From JAAYYM01 sp964638005 (GTDB taxonomy: Bacteria > Bacillota > Clostridia > Lachnospirales > Lachnospiraceae), in contig CAZWXS010000028.1 of NCBI GenBank assembly GCA_964638005.1, positions 1 to 30,564 of the forward strand: a stretch of 30,564 nucleotides of DNA, read 5' to 3'. The position numbers and the translations under genes are program-made. Under the pieces are notes generated by a model, which was not told the DNA's origin, searched no databases, and saw only the letters and a list, made by a program, of their open reading frames with translations. Positions 22,770-30,564 of the stretch are shown piece after piece (the stretch's first letter is position 1; each line of letters begins with the position of its first letter).

Positions 22770-23612
22770 ATGAAATCCTATACGCTGGGATTGTATGAAA
22801 AATCGATGCCGGAAGAGCTGAGCTGGAAGGAAAAGCTTGAAGCTGCAAAAAGAGCGGGATATGATTTTGTTGAAATCAGCATTGATGAGACGGAGGCGAG
22901 GCTCTCGCGTCTGGATATGACAAAAGAAGAACGTTTGGAATTGGTCAAGATCATGGTTGAGGTCGGTGTACCGATTCGTACGATGTGTTTGAGCGGGCAT
23001 CGGAAGTATTCATTGGGAAGCAGCAATCCAAAGACCAGAGCCAGAGGAATGGAAATCATGGAAAAAGCAATCTTACTTGCCGATGATCTGGGAATTCGAA
23101 TCATTCAACTGGCGGGCTATGACGTATATTATGAAGATTCCACGACGGAAACCAGATATTTCTTTGAGGAAAATCTGCGGAAGGCAACGGAAATCGCAGC
23201 AAAGATGGGTGTGCTTATGGGCTTTGAAACAATGGAGACAGAGTTTATGAATACGGTAGAAAAGGCCATGAGTTATGTAAACAAGGTGGATTCCACTTTC
23301 CTAAATGTCTATCCGGACATTGGGAACATCACAAATGCAGCCCGGAATTATGGGCTTGATGTGTTGGAGGATTTGGAAGCCGGAAAAGGTCGCGTAGTGG
23401 CAATGCATTTAAAAGAGACGCTTCCGGGAAAATTTCGGGAGATACCGTTTGGAACCGGACATGTGGATTTTGCGGCGGCAATCAATAAGGCTTTGACATT
23501 GAATATCAGAAAGTTTGTTACGGAGCTTTGGTATACGGGCAGTCCGGAGTGGGAAAAAGACTTGGACTATGCCAATCACATGATGACGGCAATTTTGGAG
23601 GGAAGGGAATGA
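22770..23612 (+). CDS. ulaE: L-xylulose/L-ribulose-5-phosphate 3-epimerase (UlaE/SgbU type)
   Basis: A protein of 280 residues colinear with E. coli UlaE (284). It interconverts L-xylulose 5-phosphate and L-ribulose 5-phosphate in the cytoplasm. Family stretches are LGLYEKSMPEELSWKEKL, GYDFVEISIDETEARLSRLD, CLSGHRKYSLGS and IIQLAGYDVYYED. Metal-ligand positions are present: Glu in MGFETME, Asp in YPDIGNI, His in VVAMHLKET and Glu in KFVTELWY. AGGAGG precedes ATG 22770. Its presence next to a UlaG-type lactonase argues that the pathway goes through L-xylulose 5-phosphate. The connecting decarboxylase (UlaD) and 4-epimerase (UlaF) are not in the window. Confidence 0.93.
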   Translation: MKSYTLGLYEKSMPEELSWKEKLEAAKRAGYDFVEISIDETEARLSRLDMTKEERLELVKIMVEVGVPIRTMCLSGHRKYSLGSSNPKTRARGMEIMEKAILLADDLGIRIIQLAGYDVYYEDSTTETRYFFEENLRKATEIAAKMGVLMGFETMETEFMNTVEKAMSYVNKVDSTFLNVYPDIGNITNAARNYGLDVLEDLEAGKGRVVAMHLKETLPGKFREIPFGTGHVDFAAAINKALTLNIRKFVTELWYTGSPEWEKDLDYANHMMTAILEGRE

Positions 23613-23615
23613 GTC

Positions 23616-24665
23616 ATGAAAGTAAAGAAAAAGGTGATATCTAATCTTACGAAATGCTATTCCATTGCACCTCTTTACTATCAGGAAAAGGAACACATTC
23701 TGGTCGCGGCAGAGAAGACAGACCGCTGTATCCTGTTTGATCAGGATGGAAATGAGGAGGACACTGTATGGAGAGAACCGGGAGGCGTTATGACTATGGT
23801 GCAGGTACCCGGAACAGATGGACAGTTTCTTGCGACCCATCAATTTTATTCTCCCAATGATGCAGAAGCGGCGCAGATCGTGATCGTTACACCGAAGCGA
23901 AAGGGTGAATGGGAGAGACGTGTATTGGCAGAACTTCCGTTTGTGCACCGTTTTGATATCATCAATCGTAATGGTGTGCGTTATTTGATTGCATGTACGT
24001 TGAAATCGGGACACAGTCATCAGGATGACTGGTCGATGCCGGGCAAAGTATATGCAGCAGTTCTTCCGGATGACTTGGGCGGTTTTTCCGTTGAGCATCA
24101 ATTAGAATTGACGGTCATCAAAGATCATATGTTGAAGAACCATGGATACTATCATACGGTAGACAATGGGATTGAAACAGGCATCGTATGTTCTGACAAC
24201 GGAGTGTACCGGTTCATTCCACCGGCATCAGCAGACGGACAGTGGGAAGTAGAGCAGCTTTTGGACGTTCCTGCAAGTGATGCGGTTCTGGTTGACTTTG
24301 ATGAGGATGGAGAAAAAGAACTTGGAATACTGTCACCCTTTCATGGAGCCGATATCATGATCTTCAAGAAAGTAGAGGGCTCTTATCAAAAGGTATATCA
24401 GTATGAGAAGAAAGCAGATTTTCTGCATGCGATTTATGGCGGGAACTTGTGCGGCAGGCCGGCTATGGTGGTGGGGTACAGGAAGGCAGAGAGGAATCTG
24501 CTTATGTTTACCTACAATCGGGAAAGAGCCGTTTATGAAGCAGAAGTGATTGACCGGGATTGCGGACCTGCAAATATATATCATTTTGTAAAGAATGGAA
24601 CGGATGTCCTTGTATCGACCAATCGCGAAATCAATCAGGTGGCGATGTATACAATAGAGGCATAA
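23616..24665 (+). CDS. Uncharacterised beta-propeller-like protein of the PTS operon
   Basis: I do not firmly recognise this protein of 349 residues. It has no signal peptide or membrane segment. It is rich in short hydrophobic strands separated by acidic turns, repeated across the whole length (for instance HILVAAEKTDRCILFDQDG, ARGVRYLIACTL-like and GIVCSDNGVYRFIPP stretches), which suggests a six- or seven-bladed propeller. VDFDEDGEKELGIL near residue 230 is an FG-GAP/VCBS-type calcium loop. A His/Asp segment (LKSGHSHQDDWSMPGK) near residue 130 could be a metal or substrate site. It starts three bases after ulaE behind GGAGGGA and is 17 bases before Enzyme I, so it is firmly part of the operon. 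A sugar lyase, lactonase or dehydratase role is conceivable; none is shown. Confidence 0.75.
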   Translation: MKVKKKVISNLTKCYSIAPLYYQEKEHILVAAEKTDRCILFDQDGNEEDTVWREPGGVMTMVQVPGTDGQFLATHQFYSPNDAEAAQIVIVTPKRKGEWERRVLAELPFVHRFDIINRNGVRYLIACTLKSGHSHQDDWSMPGKVYAAVLPDDLGGFSVEHQLELTVIKDHMLKNHGYYHTVDNGIETGIVCSDNGVYRFIPPASADGQWEVEQLLDVPASDAVLVDFDEDGEKELGILSPFHGADIMIFKKVEGSYQKVYQYEKKADFLHAIYGGNLCGRPAMVVGYRKAERNLLMFTYNRERAVYEAEVIDRDCGPANIYHFVKNGTDVLVSTNREINQVAMYTIEA

Positions 24666-24682
24666 GACAAGGAGAAAAAGCA

Positions 24683-26296
24683 ATGGAAAAGATCAAAGGA
24701 AAATCCGTATTTGAGGGGATTGCGATCGGAAAAATCGTTGAGATCCAAAAAAGAGAGCAGAGGGTGAGCCAGGAAAAGCTAGTCGATATCGCAGCAGAGT
24801 TTGACAAATTTGAGGCAGCGAAACTCCGCTCCGTTGAGCAGCTGAAGGAATTGTATCAAAAGGCGGTTGAGCAAGTCGGAGAAGTAAATGCTGCAATTTT
24901 TGAAGCACACCAGATGCTGATCGAGGATGCAAACTATTCTGATGCCGTTAAAAATATGATTACAGCTCAGACGGTCAGTGCTGCTTATGCTGTGGCACGT
25001 ACGGGAGAGAATTTTGCACAGATGTTTGCTGATATGGATGATGAGTATATGAGGGCACGTGCGGCAGATATTCAGGATGTTTCCGAGCGGATCATTACCA
25101 ATTTGACAAGTGTCGGCGAAGCAGAACAGAAGCTGCTTGAGAAAAGCATCATTGTTGCTGATGACCTGACACCGAGCGAGACGATCAAAATGGATAAGAA
25201 ACAGGTGCTTGCCTTTGTTACCAGACGGGGATCTATCAATTCGCATACTGCAATCCTTGCAAGAACCATGAACATACCGGCCATCGTATCTGCACCTGTA
25301 CCGGCAGCTGTACATGGTGCAAGGGCAATCGTGGATGGATTTTCGGGTGAAGTGATTTTAAGTCCGGTTGAGGAAGTTGAGCAGGAATACACGAAGAAGC
25401 AGCAAGCAGAACAGAAAAAAAGAGAACTTCTGCATGCATTAAAAGGCAAGCCGGCTATGACCAGATCAGGAAAGGAAATCAAGCTTTATGCGAATATCGG
25501 CGGTGTGGAAGATGTCGTTGCCGCACTGCAGGAAGATGCAGCAGGCATAGGGTTGTTCCGGAGTGAATTTCTGTATCTTCAGGAAACGGATTATCCTTCC
25601 GAGGAAATGCAGTTAAAGGTATATCGTACCGTGGCAGAGATGATGGCGGGGAGAAAAGTGATCATTCGCACGTTGGACATAGGTGCTGACAAGAAAGTTA
25701 GATATTTTCATTTGGAAAAAGAGGAAAATCCGGCATTGGGGTGTCGCGCAATCCGTATCTGTCTTACACGTGAGGATGTTTTTCGTACACAGTTGAGAGC
25801 GCTTTACAGAGCAAGCGCCTTTGGGAACATTGCAATTATGATTCCAATGATCTCATCGCTGTGGGAGATTCAGCGGGTCAAGGAGATCGCGGCAGAGGTG
25901 CGGGCGGAACTGACAGAGCAGGGAACGGCATATGAAGAAGTTGAACTTGGTATTATGATTGAGACGCCGGCAGCAGTCATGATTGCGGATGAGTTGGCAA
26001 GAGAAGTGGATTTTTTCAGCATCGGGACAAACGACCTGACGCAGTATACATTGGCGGTTGATCGTCAAAATCCGGCGCTCGAACCTTTCTTCGATGCACA
26101 CCATCCTGCAGTGCTCCGTATGATTCGGATGACAGTAGACAGTGCTCACAGAGCAGGCATCTGGGCCGGTATCTGCGGTGAATTGGGTGCAGATCTAGAA
26201 CTGACGCAGACGTTCATTGAAATGGGTGTAGATGAGCTGTCGGTATCGCCTTCAATGCTGCTCTTGGTCAAGAAAGAGATTGTGGACGGCGAGTGA
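24683..26296 (+). CDS. ptsI: Phosphoenolpyruvate-protein phosphotransferase (PTS Enzyme I)
   Basis: A protein of 537 residues, slightly shorter than E. coli EI (575). It transfers phosphate from PEP to HPr. The phosphorylated residue is His188 in INSHTAILARTMNIPAIV (canonical TSHTAI is NSHTAI here). The PEP-binding barrel has GIGLFRSEFLYL, IIRTLDIGADK, ENPALGCRAIRICL, the substrate loop FFSIGTNDLTQYTLAVDR, and the catalytic Cys in AGICGELGAD. The start is ATG 24683 behind AAGGAG; an in-frame extension from 24560 overlaps the upstream gene and is rejected. It ends the PTS operon before a strong terminator. No HPr gene is near, which is unusual, because ptsI normally follows ptsH. Confidence 0.93.
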   Translation: MEKIKGKSVFEGIAIGKIVEIQKREQRVSQEKLVDIAAEFDKFEAAKLRSVEQLKELYQKAVEQVGEVNAAIFEAHQMLIEDANYSDAVKNMITAQTVSAAYAVARTGENFAQMFADMDDEYMRARAADIQDVSERIITNLTSVGEAEQKLLEKSIIVADDLTPSETIKMDKKQVLAFVTRRGSINSHTAILARTMNIPAIVSAPVPAAVHGARAIVDGFSGEVILSPVEEVEQEYTKKQQAEQKKRELLHALKGKPAMTRSGKEIKLYANIGGVEDVVAALQEDAAGIGLFRSEFLYLQETDYPSEEMQLKVYRTVAEMMAGRKVIIRTLDIGADKKVRYFHLEKEENPALGCRAIRICLTREDVFRTQLRALYRASAFGNIAIMIPMISSLWEIQRVKEIAAEVRAELTEQGTAYEEVELGIMIETPAAVMIADELAREVDFFSIGTNDLTQYTLAVDRQNPALEPFFDAHHPAVLRMIRMTVDSAHRAGIWAGICGELGADLELTQTFIEMGVDELSVSPSMLLLVKKEIVDGE

Positions 26297-26394
26297 TGAT
26301 GTGATGTCGTTCTGAGTTTCGGATGCTTCAAACGGTGGAACCGTCAGTTGATGTTATATTTGTTCCTACGCTTTATAAAGTCAATAACCTCCTA

Positions 26395-26433
26395 AGCCAC
26401 AGCATGGGCCCCTATGCTGTGGCTCTTTTGTTT
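26395..26433 (+). terminator. Rho-independent terminator after the PTS operon
   Basis: A perfect 11-base stem (AGCCACAGCAT with ATGCTGTGGCT), an 8-base loop, and CTTTTGTTT. The GC-rich stem marks a clear operon end. Confidence 0.9.
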
Positions 26434-26478
26434 GAAGAACATATGCTCGAATTCCTTAAAAGATATGTGAAATGTTTT

Positions 26479-26507
26479 CTTATAAAATCCTCTGTAACTG
26501 CTATAAT
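26479..26507 (+). promoter_or_regulatory. Possible promoter for the GH105 gene
   Basis: A consensus -10, TATAAT (26502-26507), is preceded 17 bases upstream by only a weak -35 (CTTATA). The gene begins 11 or 32 bases downstream depending on its start; the short leader favours the later start at 26540. Confidence 0.45.
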
Positions 26508-26539
26508 GAAGGTAATAAATGTTGAATTTGGAGAACGAT

Positions 26540-27490
26540 ATGGAAACAGAGAATATGATCAGACAGGTGAAGCAAGCGATGCTGCTTATGACGAGACAGT
26601 GTTGGGAACAGGGAATTGCAGCGCAGGCATTACTGGAAACGGAAGATTATGAATCCCTTTCACTGATGGCCAGAGATTGTGTAGTCCGCCAGAGTGATGA
26701 CGGCAGACTATGTAATGTTGAGAATACTCCGGCGGTGACAGACAGCAGTTTTTGCATTCCGGCGGTTTACTATATTGGGATCAGACAGCAGGAGGCAGCA
26801 TACCGAGAGGCAGCGGAACGAAACATGGAGTTCCTGCTTCATCAGGCAGACAGAAGCGAGGATGGGGTTCTGTTTCATATGGCAGGTACCGGTCAGATAT
26901 GGGCAGATTCATCAGCTTTCCTTCCTTATTCCATGGCGTTGCTCGGATATCATCAGGAGGGCATTTCGCAGATGAAGGGGCTGATCCGTAAATTGCGGGA
27001 TCCGGATACAGGTCTGTTTTATCACATCTGGGATGAAGAGAGCGGTAGTTTTAGCCGGAAAGTATTTTGGGGTGTAGGAAACGGCTGGTTTCTGACAGGG
27101 CTGTTGAGATTGGCATTGCAGCTTCCAAAGGAATGTGTTTCAGAGAAAGAAGAGATAAAAGCGTTGTTCTGTGATCAGTTACGGATTATGCTTGCTTACA
27201 AGACAGAAAATCATCTGTTTCACGATGTGCTGGATGATGAGACGACATATGAAGAGAGTGAATGTGCGGAAATGGTTGCATATTCCATATTCAGAGGAAT
27301 TAAGGAAGGGCTGCTTGATGAAGCATATCTGGAGACAGGCATGAAGATACGGGAAGCCATAATTAGTCGAGTTGATCGGTATGGACTGGTACAAATGAGC
27401 GCCGGTTCACCCACATTTATGATATCAGGTACAGCGGTGGAGGCACAGGCCCATTTCTTAATGATGGAGCAGGCTTTTCTAAAATTGTAA
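26540..27490 (+). CDS. Unsaturated rhamnogalacturonyl hydrolase, GH105 (GH88-like) family
   Basis: A protein of 316 residues (323 if the upstream ATG 26519 is used), somewhat short for GH105 (about 370). It is an alpha/alpha-barrel enzyme that removes the 4,5-unsaturated galacturonate left by pectate or rhamnogalacturonan lyases, exposing rhamnose. Family signs are the Asp-containing GQIWADSSAFLPYSMALLGY, LFYHIWDEES, and the signature FWGVGNGWFLTGLLRLA (WGRGNGW in relatives). There is no signal peptide, so it acts on imported oligosaccharides. GGAG lies eight bases before ATG 26540, while GAAGG lies before 26519; both are possible. It stands directly ahead of rhaB and rhaA, which fits use of the released rhamnose. 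Confidence 0.85.
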   Translation: METENMIRQVKQAMLLMTRQCWEQGIAAQALLETEDYESLSLMARDCVVRQSDDGRLCNVENTPAVTDSSFCIPAVYYIGIRQQEAAYREAAERNMEFLLHQADRSEDGVLFHMAGTGQIWADSSAFLPYSMALLGYHQEGISQMKGLIRKLRDPDTGLFYHIWDEESGSFSRKVFWGVGNGWFLTGLLRLALQLPKECVSEKEEIKALFCDQLRIMLAYKTENHLFHDVLDDETTYEESECAEMVAYSIFRGIKEGLLDEAYLETGMKIREAIISRVDRYGLVQMSAGSPTFMISGTAVEAQAHFLMMEQAFLKL

Positions 27491-27516
27491 ATGAATGGAT
27501 ATAAACTATCTTGTGC

Positions 27517-27560
27517 AAATAAGGACGGTAAATTATACAAATGCCGCCCTTATTTTTTAT
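27517..27560 (+). terminator. Rho-independent terminator after the GH105 gene
   Basis: A 14-position stem with one mismatch (left arm 27517-27530 with right arm 27542-27555), an 11-base AT-rich loop and a long T tract. Nearly identical to the terminator after rhaM, loop included. Confidence 0.87.
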
Positions 27561-27584
27561 TTTTAAAAGAAGTATAGTATGTGT

Positions 27585-27598
27585 ATGGTTCAAACCAT
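27585..27598. promoter_or_regulatory. Candidate operator upstream of rhaB
   Basis: ATGGTT-CA-AACCAT is a perfect inverted repeat just after a -10-like TATAGT (27573-27578). A second stem (GCCGCA with TGCGGC, 7-base loop, 27626-27644) lies further down the leader. Their position suggests control of rhaBA, but no second copy of the palindrome was found elsewhere in the window. Confidence 0.4.
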
Positions 27599-27705
27599 TC
27601 CAAAATAGGTGATCATCGTGGTGTGGCCGCAATTGGCCTGCGGCTGTACCCGTTGATTGCGTATGGATCGCAGGTGTGATTGAGAAGAAGGTACGGAGGT
27701 ATTAC

Positions 27706-29103
27706 ATGGGGCAATATTATTTGGCGGTGGACATCGGTGCTTCCAGCGGGCGGCATATACTGGGCAGCATTGAAAACGGAAAAATCGTATTGGAAGAGAT
27801 ATACCGATTTGAAAACGGTATGAAGAAAAAGGATGGGCATCTGTGTTGGGACGTAGATGCACTTTTTCATGAAATCAAAGCAGGTATCAGACGCTGTAAG
27901 ACAATTGGCAAGATTCCGGCAACGATGGGAATTGACACATGGGCGGTCGACTATGTATTGCTGGACAGCGAGGATCACATCCTCGGTGAGACGTATGGAT
28001 ATAGGGATAAGCGGACAACAGGGATGGATGACAAGGTCTATGAGATCATCGCACCGGAAGAGTTGTATGCCAGAACCGGCATCCAAAAGCAGATTTTCAA
28101 TACCATCTATCAGTTGATGGCAGTGAAGCTGCAAACACCGATCCTGATGCAGAGGGCGGTGGACTTTCTGATGCTGCCGGATTATTTTCATTTTCTTTTG
28201 ACAGGGAACAAACGATCTGAGTATACAAATGCAACATCGACTCAGTTGGTCAATCCGGAAACAAAGGACTGGGATTATGAATTGATCGAGCGTTTGGGAT
28301 ATAAGAAGGAAATCTTCAGACCGCTGTCTATGCCGGGCACATCAGTTGGTCGATTTGCAGATGAAATCAGGGAAGAGGTCGGGTTTGACTGTGAGGTCGT
28401 ATTGCCGGCAACACATGACACAGGCTCGGCGGTTCTTGCAGTTCCTGCAAAGGAGGACGATTTTCTCTATATCAGTTCCGGTACATGGTCTTTGATGGGA
28501 ATTGAGAGCAAAGAGGCAAATTGTTCGGCGGAGTGCATGCGTGCGAATTTTACCAATGAGGGCGGATATGAATATCGATTCAGATTCCTGAAGAATATCA
28601 TGGGTCTTTGGATGATTCAATCTGTGCGTCATGAGTTGGATGACAACTATTCGTTTGCCAAGTTATGCGAACTGGCAGAAGAAGCAAAGGGGTTCCCGAG
28701 CCGTGTAGATGTCAATGCTGATTGTTTCCTTGCACCGGACAACATGACGGACGAAATCAAGAGGTATTGTGAAAAGAGCGGGCAGCAGGTACCGGAAACG
28801 GTCGGAGAGCTGTCAACGGTCATCTATCAATCCCTTGCGGAAAGCTATGCAGACACAGTTAAGGAAATCGAGGCGATTACAGGTAAGCAATATCAAGGTA
28901 TCTATATCGTCGGAGGCGGTTCCAATGCAGAATATCTGAACCAGTTGACAGCAGAGAAGACCGGCAAGAAGGTCTATGCAGGACCGGGTGAGGCGACTGC
29001 AATTGGCAATATCGCCGCACAGATGTTAGCAGGAAAAGAGTTTGCAGATGTCAAGAGTGCGAGAGCATGTATCTATGACTCATTTGACATCAAAGAGGTT
29101 TAA
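27706..29103 (+). CDS. rhaB: L-rhamnulokinase
   Basis: A protein of 465 residues of the FGGY sugar-kinase family. It phosphorylates L-rhamnulose to L-rhamnulose 1-phosphate with ATP, in the cytoplasm. N-terminal phosphate loop: LAVDIGASSGRHILG. Further family stretches are GIDTWAVDYVLLD, DFLMLPDYFHFLLTG, the catalytic aspartate segment PATHDTGSAVLAVPA, SSGTWSLMGIE, and the C-terminal adenosine motif IYIVGGGSNAEYLNQLTA. These match RhaB rather than fuculo- or xylulokinases. The start at 27706 is fixed by GGAGGT six bases upstream; the frame extends to a GTG at 27676 without support. It is 51 bases upstream of rhaA. Confidence 0.94.
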   Translation: MGQYYLAVDIGASSGRHILGSIENGKIVLEEIYRFENGMKKKDGHLCWDVDALFHEIKAGIRRCKTIGKIPATMGIDTWAVDYVLLDSEDHILGETYGYRDKRTTGMDDKVYEIIAPEELYARTGIQKQIFNTIYQLMAVKLQTPILMQRAVDFLMLPDYFHFLLTGNKRSEYTNATSTQLVNPETKDWDYELIERLGYKKEIFRPLSMPGTSVGRFADEIREEVGFDCEVVLPATHDTGSAVLAVPAKEDDFLYISSGTWSLMGIESKEANCSAECMRANFTNEGGYEYRFRFLKNIMGLWMIQSVRHELDDNYSFAKLCELAEEAKGFPSRVDVNADCFLAPDNMTDEIKRYCEKSGQQVPETVGELSTVIYQSLAESYADTVKEIEAITGKQYQGIYIVGGGSNAEYLNQLTAEKTGKKVYAGPGEATAIGNIAAQMLAGKEFADVKSARACIYDSFDIKEV

Positions 29104-29154
29104 AAGAGATATGTACCTATCACAACATATTATACAAATCAGGAGGTTATGAAT

Positions 29155-30411
29155 ATGACAACAGAACAAAGATATGAATCAGCAAAAGAAATCTACAAGG
29201 CAATCGGTGTGGATACGGAAGCAGCCATTGCAAAGCTTCAGAAATTCCCGATATCCATGCACTGCTGGCAGGGGGATGACGTGGTTGGATTCGATCACGA
29301 GGGTCCATTGTCGGGAGGTATTCAGACGACCGGTAATTATCCGGGAAAAGCAACTACGCCGGAAGAGTTGATGGCAGATATCGACAAGGCATTCAGCTTG
29401 ATTCCGGGAAATCACAGACTGAACCTGCATGCCAGTTATGCAATTTTTGAACCGGGCGAATTCGCAGACAGAGATCAGCTGGAGCCGAAGCATTTCAAAA
29501 AATGGGTGGATTTTGCAAAGGAAAGAGGAATCGGAATCGACTTCAATCCGACATTCTTCTCACATGACAAGGTGGTAAACGGTCTGACCCTTTCCAGTCC
29601 GATCAAGGAAGTACGTGATTTCTGGATCCGCCATGGTATCGTATGTCTGAAGATTGCAGAGTATTTTGCAAATGAATTGGGAACTCCGTGTGAATTGAAT
29701 TACTGGATTCCGGACGGATATAAGGATGTTCCGGCAGATCGTACGGCACCTCGTGCCAGATTCAAGGATTCCATGGATCAGATACTGGCAACACCATATG
29801 ATAAGAGTAAGGTACTCGTGGCACTCGAGTCTAAGGTATTCGGTATCGGTGTCGAGTCCTACACGGTAGGTTCCTCAGAGTTTACAGTCAATTATGCTGC
29901 AAGAAACGGTATCTTGAGCCTGATGGACAATGGACATTATCATCCGACAGAGGTGGTGTCGGACAAGATTCCTTCCATGCTGCTCTTTAATGACAAGATC
30001 GCACTTCATGTCACACGAGGCGTACGCTGGGATAGTGACCATGTAGTCATCTTTGATGATGAGACGAAGGAGATTGCCAAGGAGATCGTCAGAAATGATG
30101 CGATGGACAGAGTGCTGCTCGGACTTGATTTCTTTGATGCAAGCATCAACCGCATTTCCGCATGGGTAGTCGGTATGAGAAATATGCAGAAGGCTATGCT
30201 CTATGCACTGCTCCAGCCAAATGAGAAATTGGCTAAGATGCAGGATGCTTCTGAGTTCACGGAACTCATGATGCTGCAGGAGGAATTGAAACTATATCCG
30301 TTCGGAGATGTATGGAATTATTTCTGTCAGAAGAATGGCGTTCCGGAGAAGGAAGACTGGTTTGCAGAGGTACAGAAGTACGAAAAAGAGGTATTGTCAA
30401 AGCGTGCTTAA
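29155..30411 (+). CDS. rhaA: L-rhamnose isomerase
   Basis: A protein of 418 residues, the same size class as E. coli RhaA (419). It converts L-rhamnose to L-rhamnulose using divalent metals. Highly conserved stretches are VSMHCWQGDD-like ISMHCWQGDDVVGFD, GGIQTTGNYPGKA, HRLNLHASYA, GIDFNPTFFSHDK, YWIPDGYKDVPADR, ALESKVFGIGVESYTVGSSE, LMDNGHYHPTE and the metal-site RWDSDHVV. The start at 29155 leaves eight bases after AGGAGG; the in-frame ATG at 29149 would be only two bases from it. It follows rhaB in the same direction. Confidence 0.96.
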   Translation: MTTEQRYESAKEIYKAIGVDTEAAIAKLQKFPISMHCWQGDDVVGFDHEGPLSGGIQTTGNYPGKATTPEELMADIDKAFSLIPGNHRLNLHASYAIFEPGEFADRDQLEPKHFKKWVDFAKERGIGIDFNPTFFSHDKVVNGLTLSSPIKEVRDFWIRHGIVCLKIAEYFANELGTPCELNYWIPDGYKDVPADRTAPRARFKDSMDQILATPYDKSKVLVALESKVFGIGVESYTVGSSEFTVNYAARNGILSLMDNGHYHPTEVVSDKIPSMLLFNDKIALHVTRGVRWDSDHVVIFDDETKEIAKEIVRNDAMDRVLLGLDFFDASINRISAWVVGMRNMQKAMLYALLQPNEKLAKMQDASEFTELMMLQEELKLYPFGDVWNYFCQKNGVPEKEDWFAEVQKYEKEVLSKRA

Positions 30412-30434
30412 TGAAATAGAAGGAACATGATCAG

Positions 30435-30469
30435 AATGCATCTGGCAGCGGTTTGTTGTCAGATGCATT
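30435..30469 (+). terminator. Hairpin after rhaA (weak or intercistronic)
   Basis: AATGCATCTG (30435-30444) and CAGATGCATT (30460-30469) pair perfectly over ten bases with a 15-base loop. Only TTGATGATTT follows, so it may be an attenuator or mRNA stabiliser rather than a full terminator. Confidence 0.5.
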
Positions 30470-30518
30470 TGATGATTTATGATGAAACAGAGTAGGCCGA
30501 TGGCTGTGGAGGCGCATT

Positions 30519-30564
30519 ATGAAGGAAAAGGAACGTAGCTTTGACGAGGGATTTGATAATATCC
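30519..30564 (+). CDS. Start of a further gene, cut by the right edge
   Basis: ATG 30519 follows GTGGAGG by six bases and stays open for 15 codons to the edge, starting MKEKERSFDEGF. Too little is visible to identify it. It does not resemble the start of E. coli RhaD, which the pathway still needs. Confidence 0.4.
   Translation, partial: MKEKERSFDEGFDNI

Noticed and set aside
22305..23000. 231-codon minus-strand open frame across the DeoR and ulaE genes
   Set aside because: Both opposite-strand genes are clear family members; the translated product is rich in His, Ile and Cys in a way typical of antisense shadows.
23409..24101. 230-codon minus-strand open frame
   Set aside because: Antisense to ulaE and the propeller-like gene, without a ribosome site or recognisable domain.
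24560..24682. N-terminal extension of Enzyme I
   Set aside because: It overlaps the upstream gene in another frame and does not resemble Enzyme I; ATG 24683 has a good ribosome site and matches the family start.

Overview
The window looks like a chromosomal carbohydrate-utilisation region of a low-to-moderate-GC Gram-positive anaerobe, most likely a gut Lachnospiraceae-type Clostridia. This is inferred from strong AGGAGG ribosome-binding sites, a YesM/YesN-type two-component pair, a lipoprotein solute-binding protein with an Ala/Pro/Glu linker, and the mixture of pectin-sugar genes. No rRNA, tRNA, transposase, phage gene or CRISPR array was seen.

Left block (1-10.1 kb): a two-component system (a YesN-like AraC-type response regulator followed by a membrane sensor kinase that runs off the left edge) is divergent from a four-gene ABC sugar importer (ATPase, two permeases, lipoprotein binding protein). 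Next come L-rhamnose mutarotase (rhaM), a soluble PocR-domain/chemoreceptor-like protein, and lactaldehyde reductase (fucO). The reading is rhamnose uptake, anomer conversion, and reduction of the lactaldehyde made from rhamnulose-1-phosphate to 1,2-propanediol.

Middle block (10.1-18.2 kb): a degenerate EAL-HDOD protein on the minus strand; a LacI-type regulator with a GH42 beta-galactosidase; a short UvrA-like ABC ATPase with its own promoter; and a convergent AraC regulator whose 3' end overlaps it by 50 bp.

Right-centre block (18.2-26.4 kb): an ascorbate-type (ula-like) PTS gene run containing a UlaG-type lactonase, IIA, IIC, a IIB reduced to its C-terminal half without the phosphorylated cysteine, a DeoR regulator, a UlaE-type 3-epimerase, an unrecognised beta-propeller-like protein, and a dedicated PTS Enzyme I. 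UlaD, UlaF, HPr and a complete IIB are not in the window.

Right block (26.5-30.5 kb): a GH105-type unsaturated rhamnogalacturonyl hydrolase, rhamnulokinase (rhaB) and L-rhamnose isomerase (rhaA), then the start of one more gene at the edge. With GH42 and the importer this suggests use of rhamnogalacturonan-I fragments: GH105 frees rhamnose-ended oligosaccharides, RhaM/A/B process rhamnose, and FucO disposes of lactaldehyde. The aldolase RhaD is not visible.

The most notable observations are a pair of perfect 36-bp direct repeats, each holding a 28-bp hairpin-forming palindrome with a -10-like core, upstream of rhaM; the catalytically incomplete IIB inside an otherwise intact PTS operon; the unidentified propeller protein plus private Enzyme I in that operon; the PocR-chemoreceptor fusion beside fucO; and nearly identical terminators behind rhaM and the GH105 gene.
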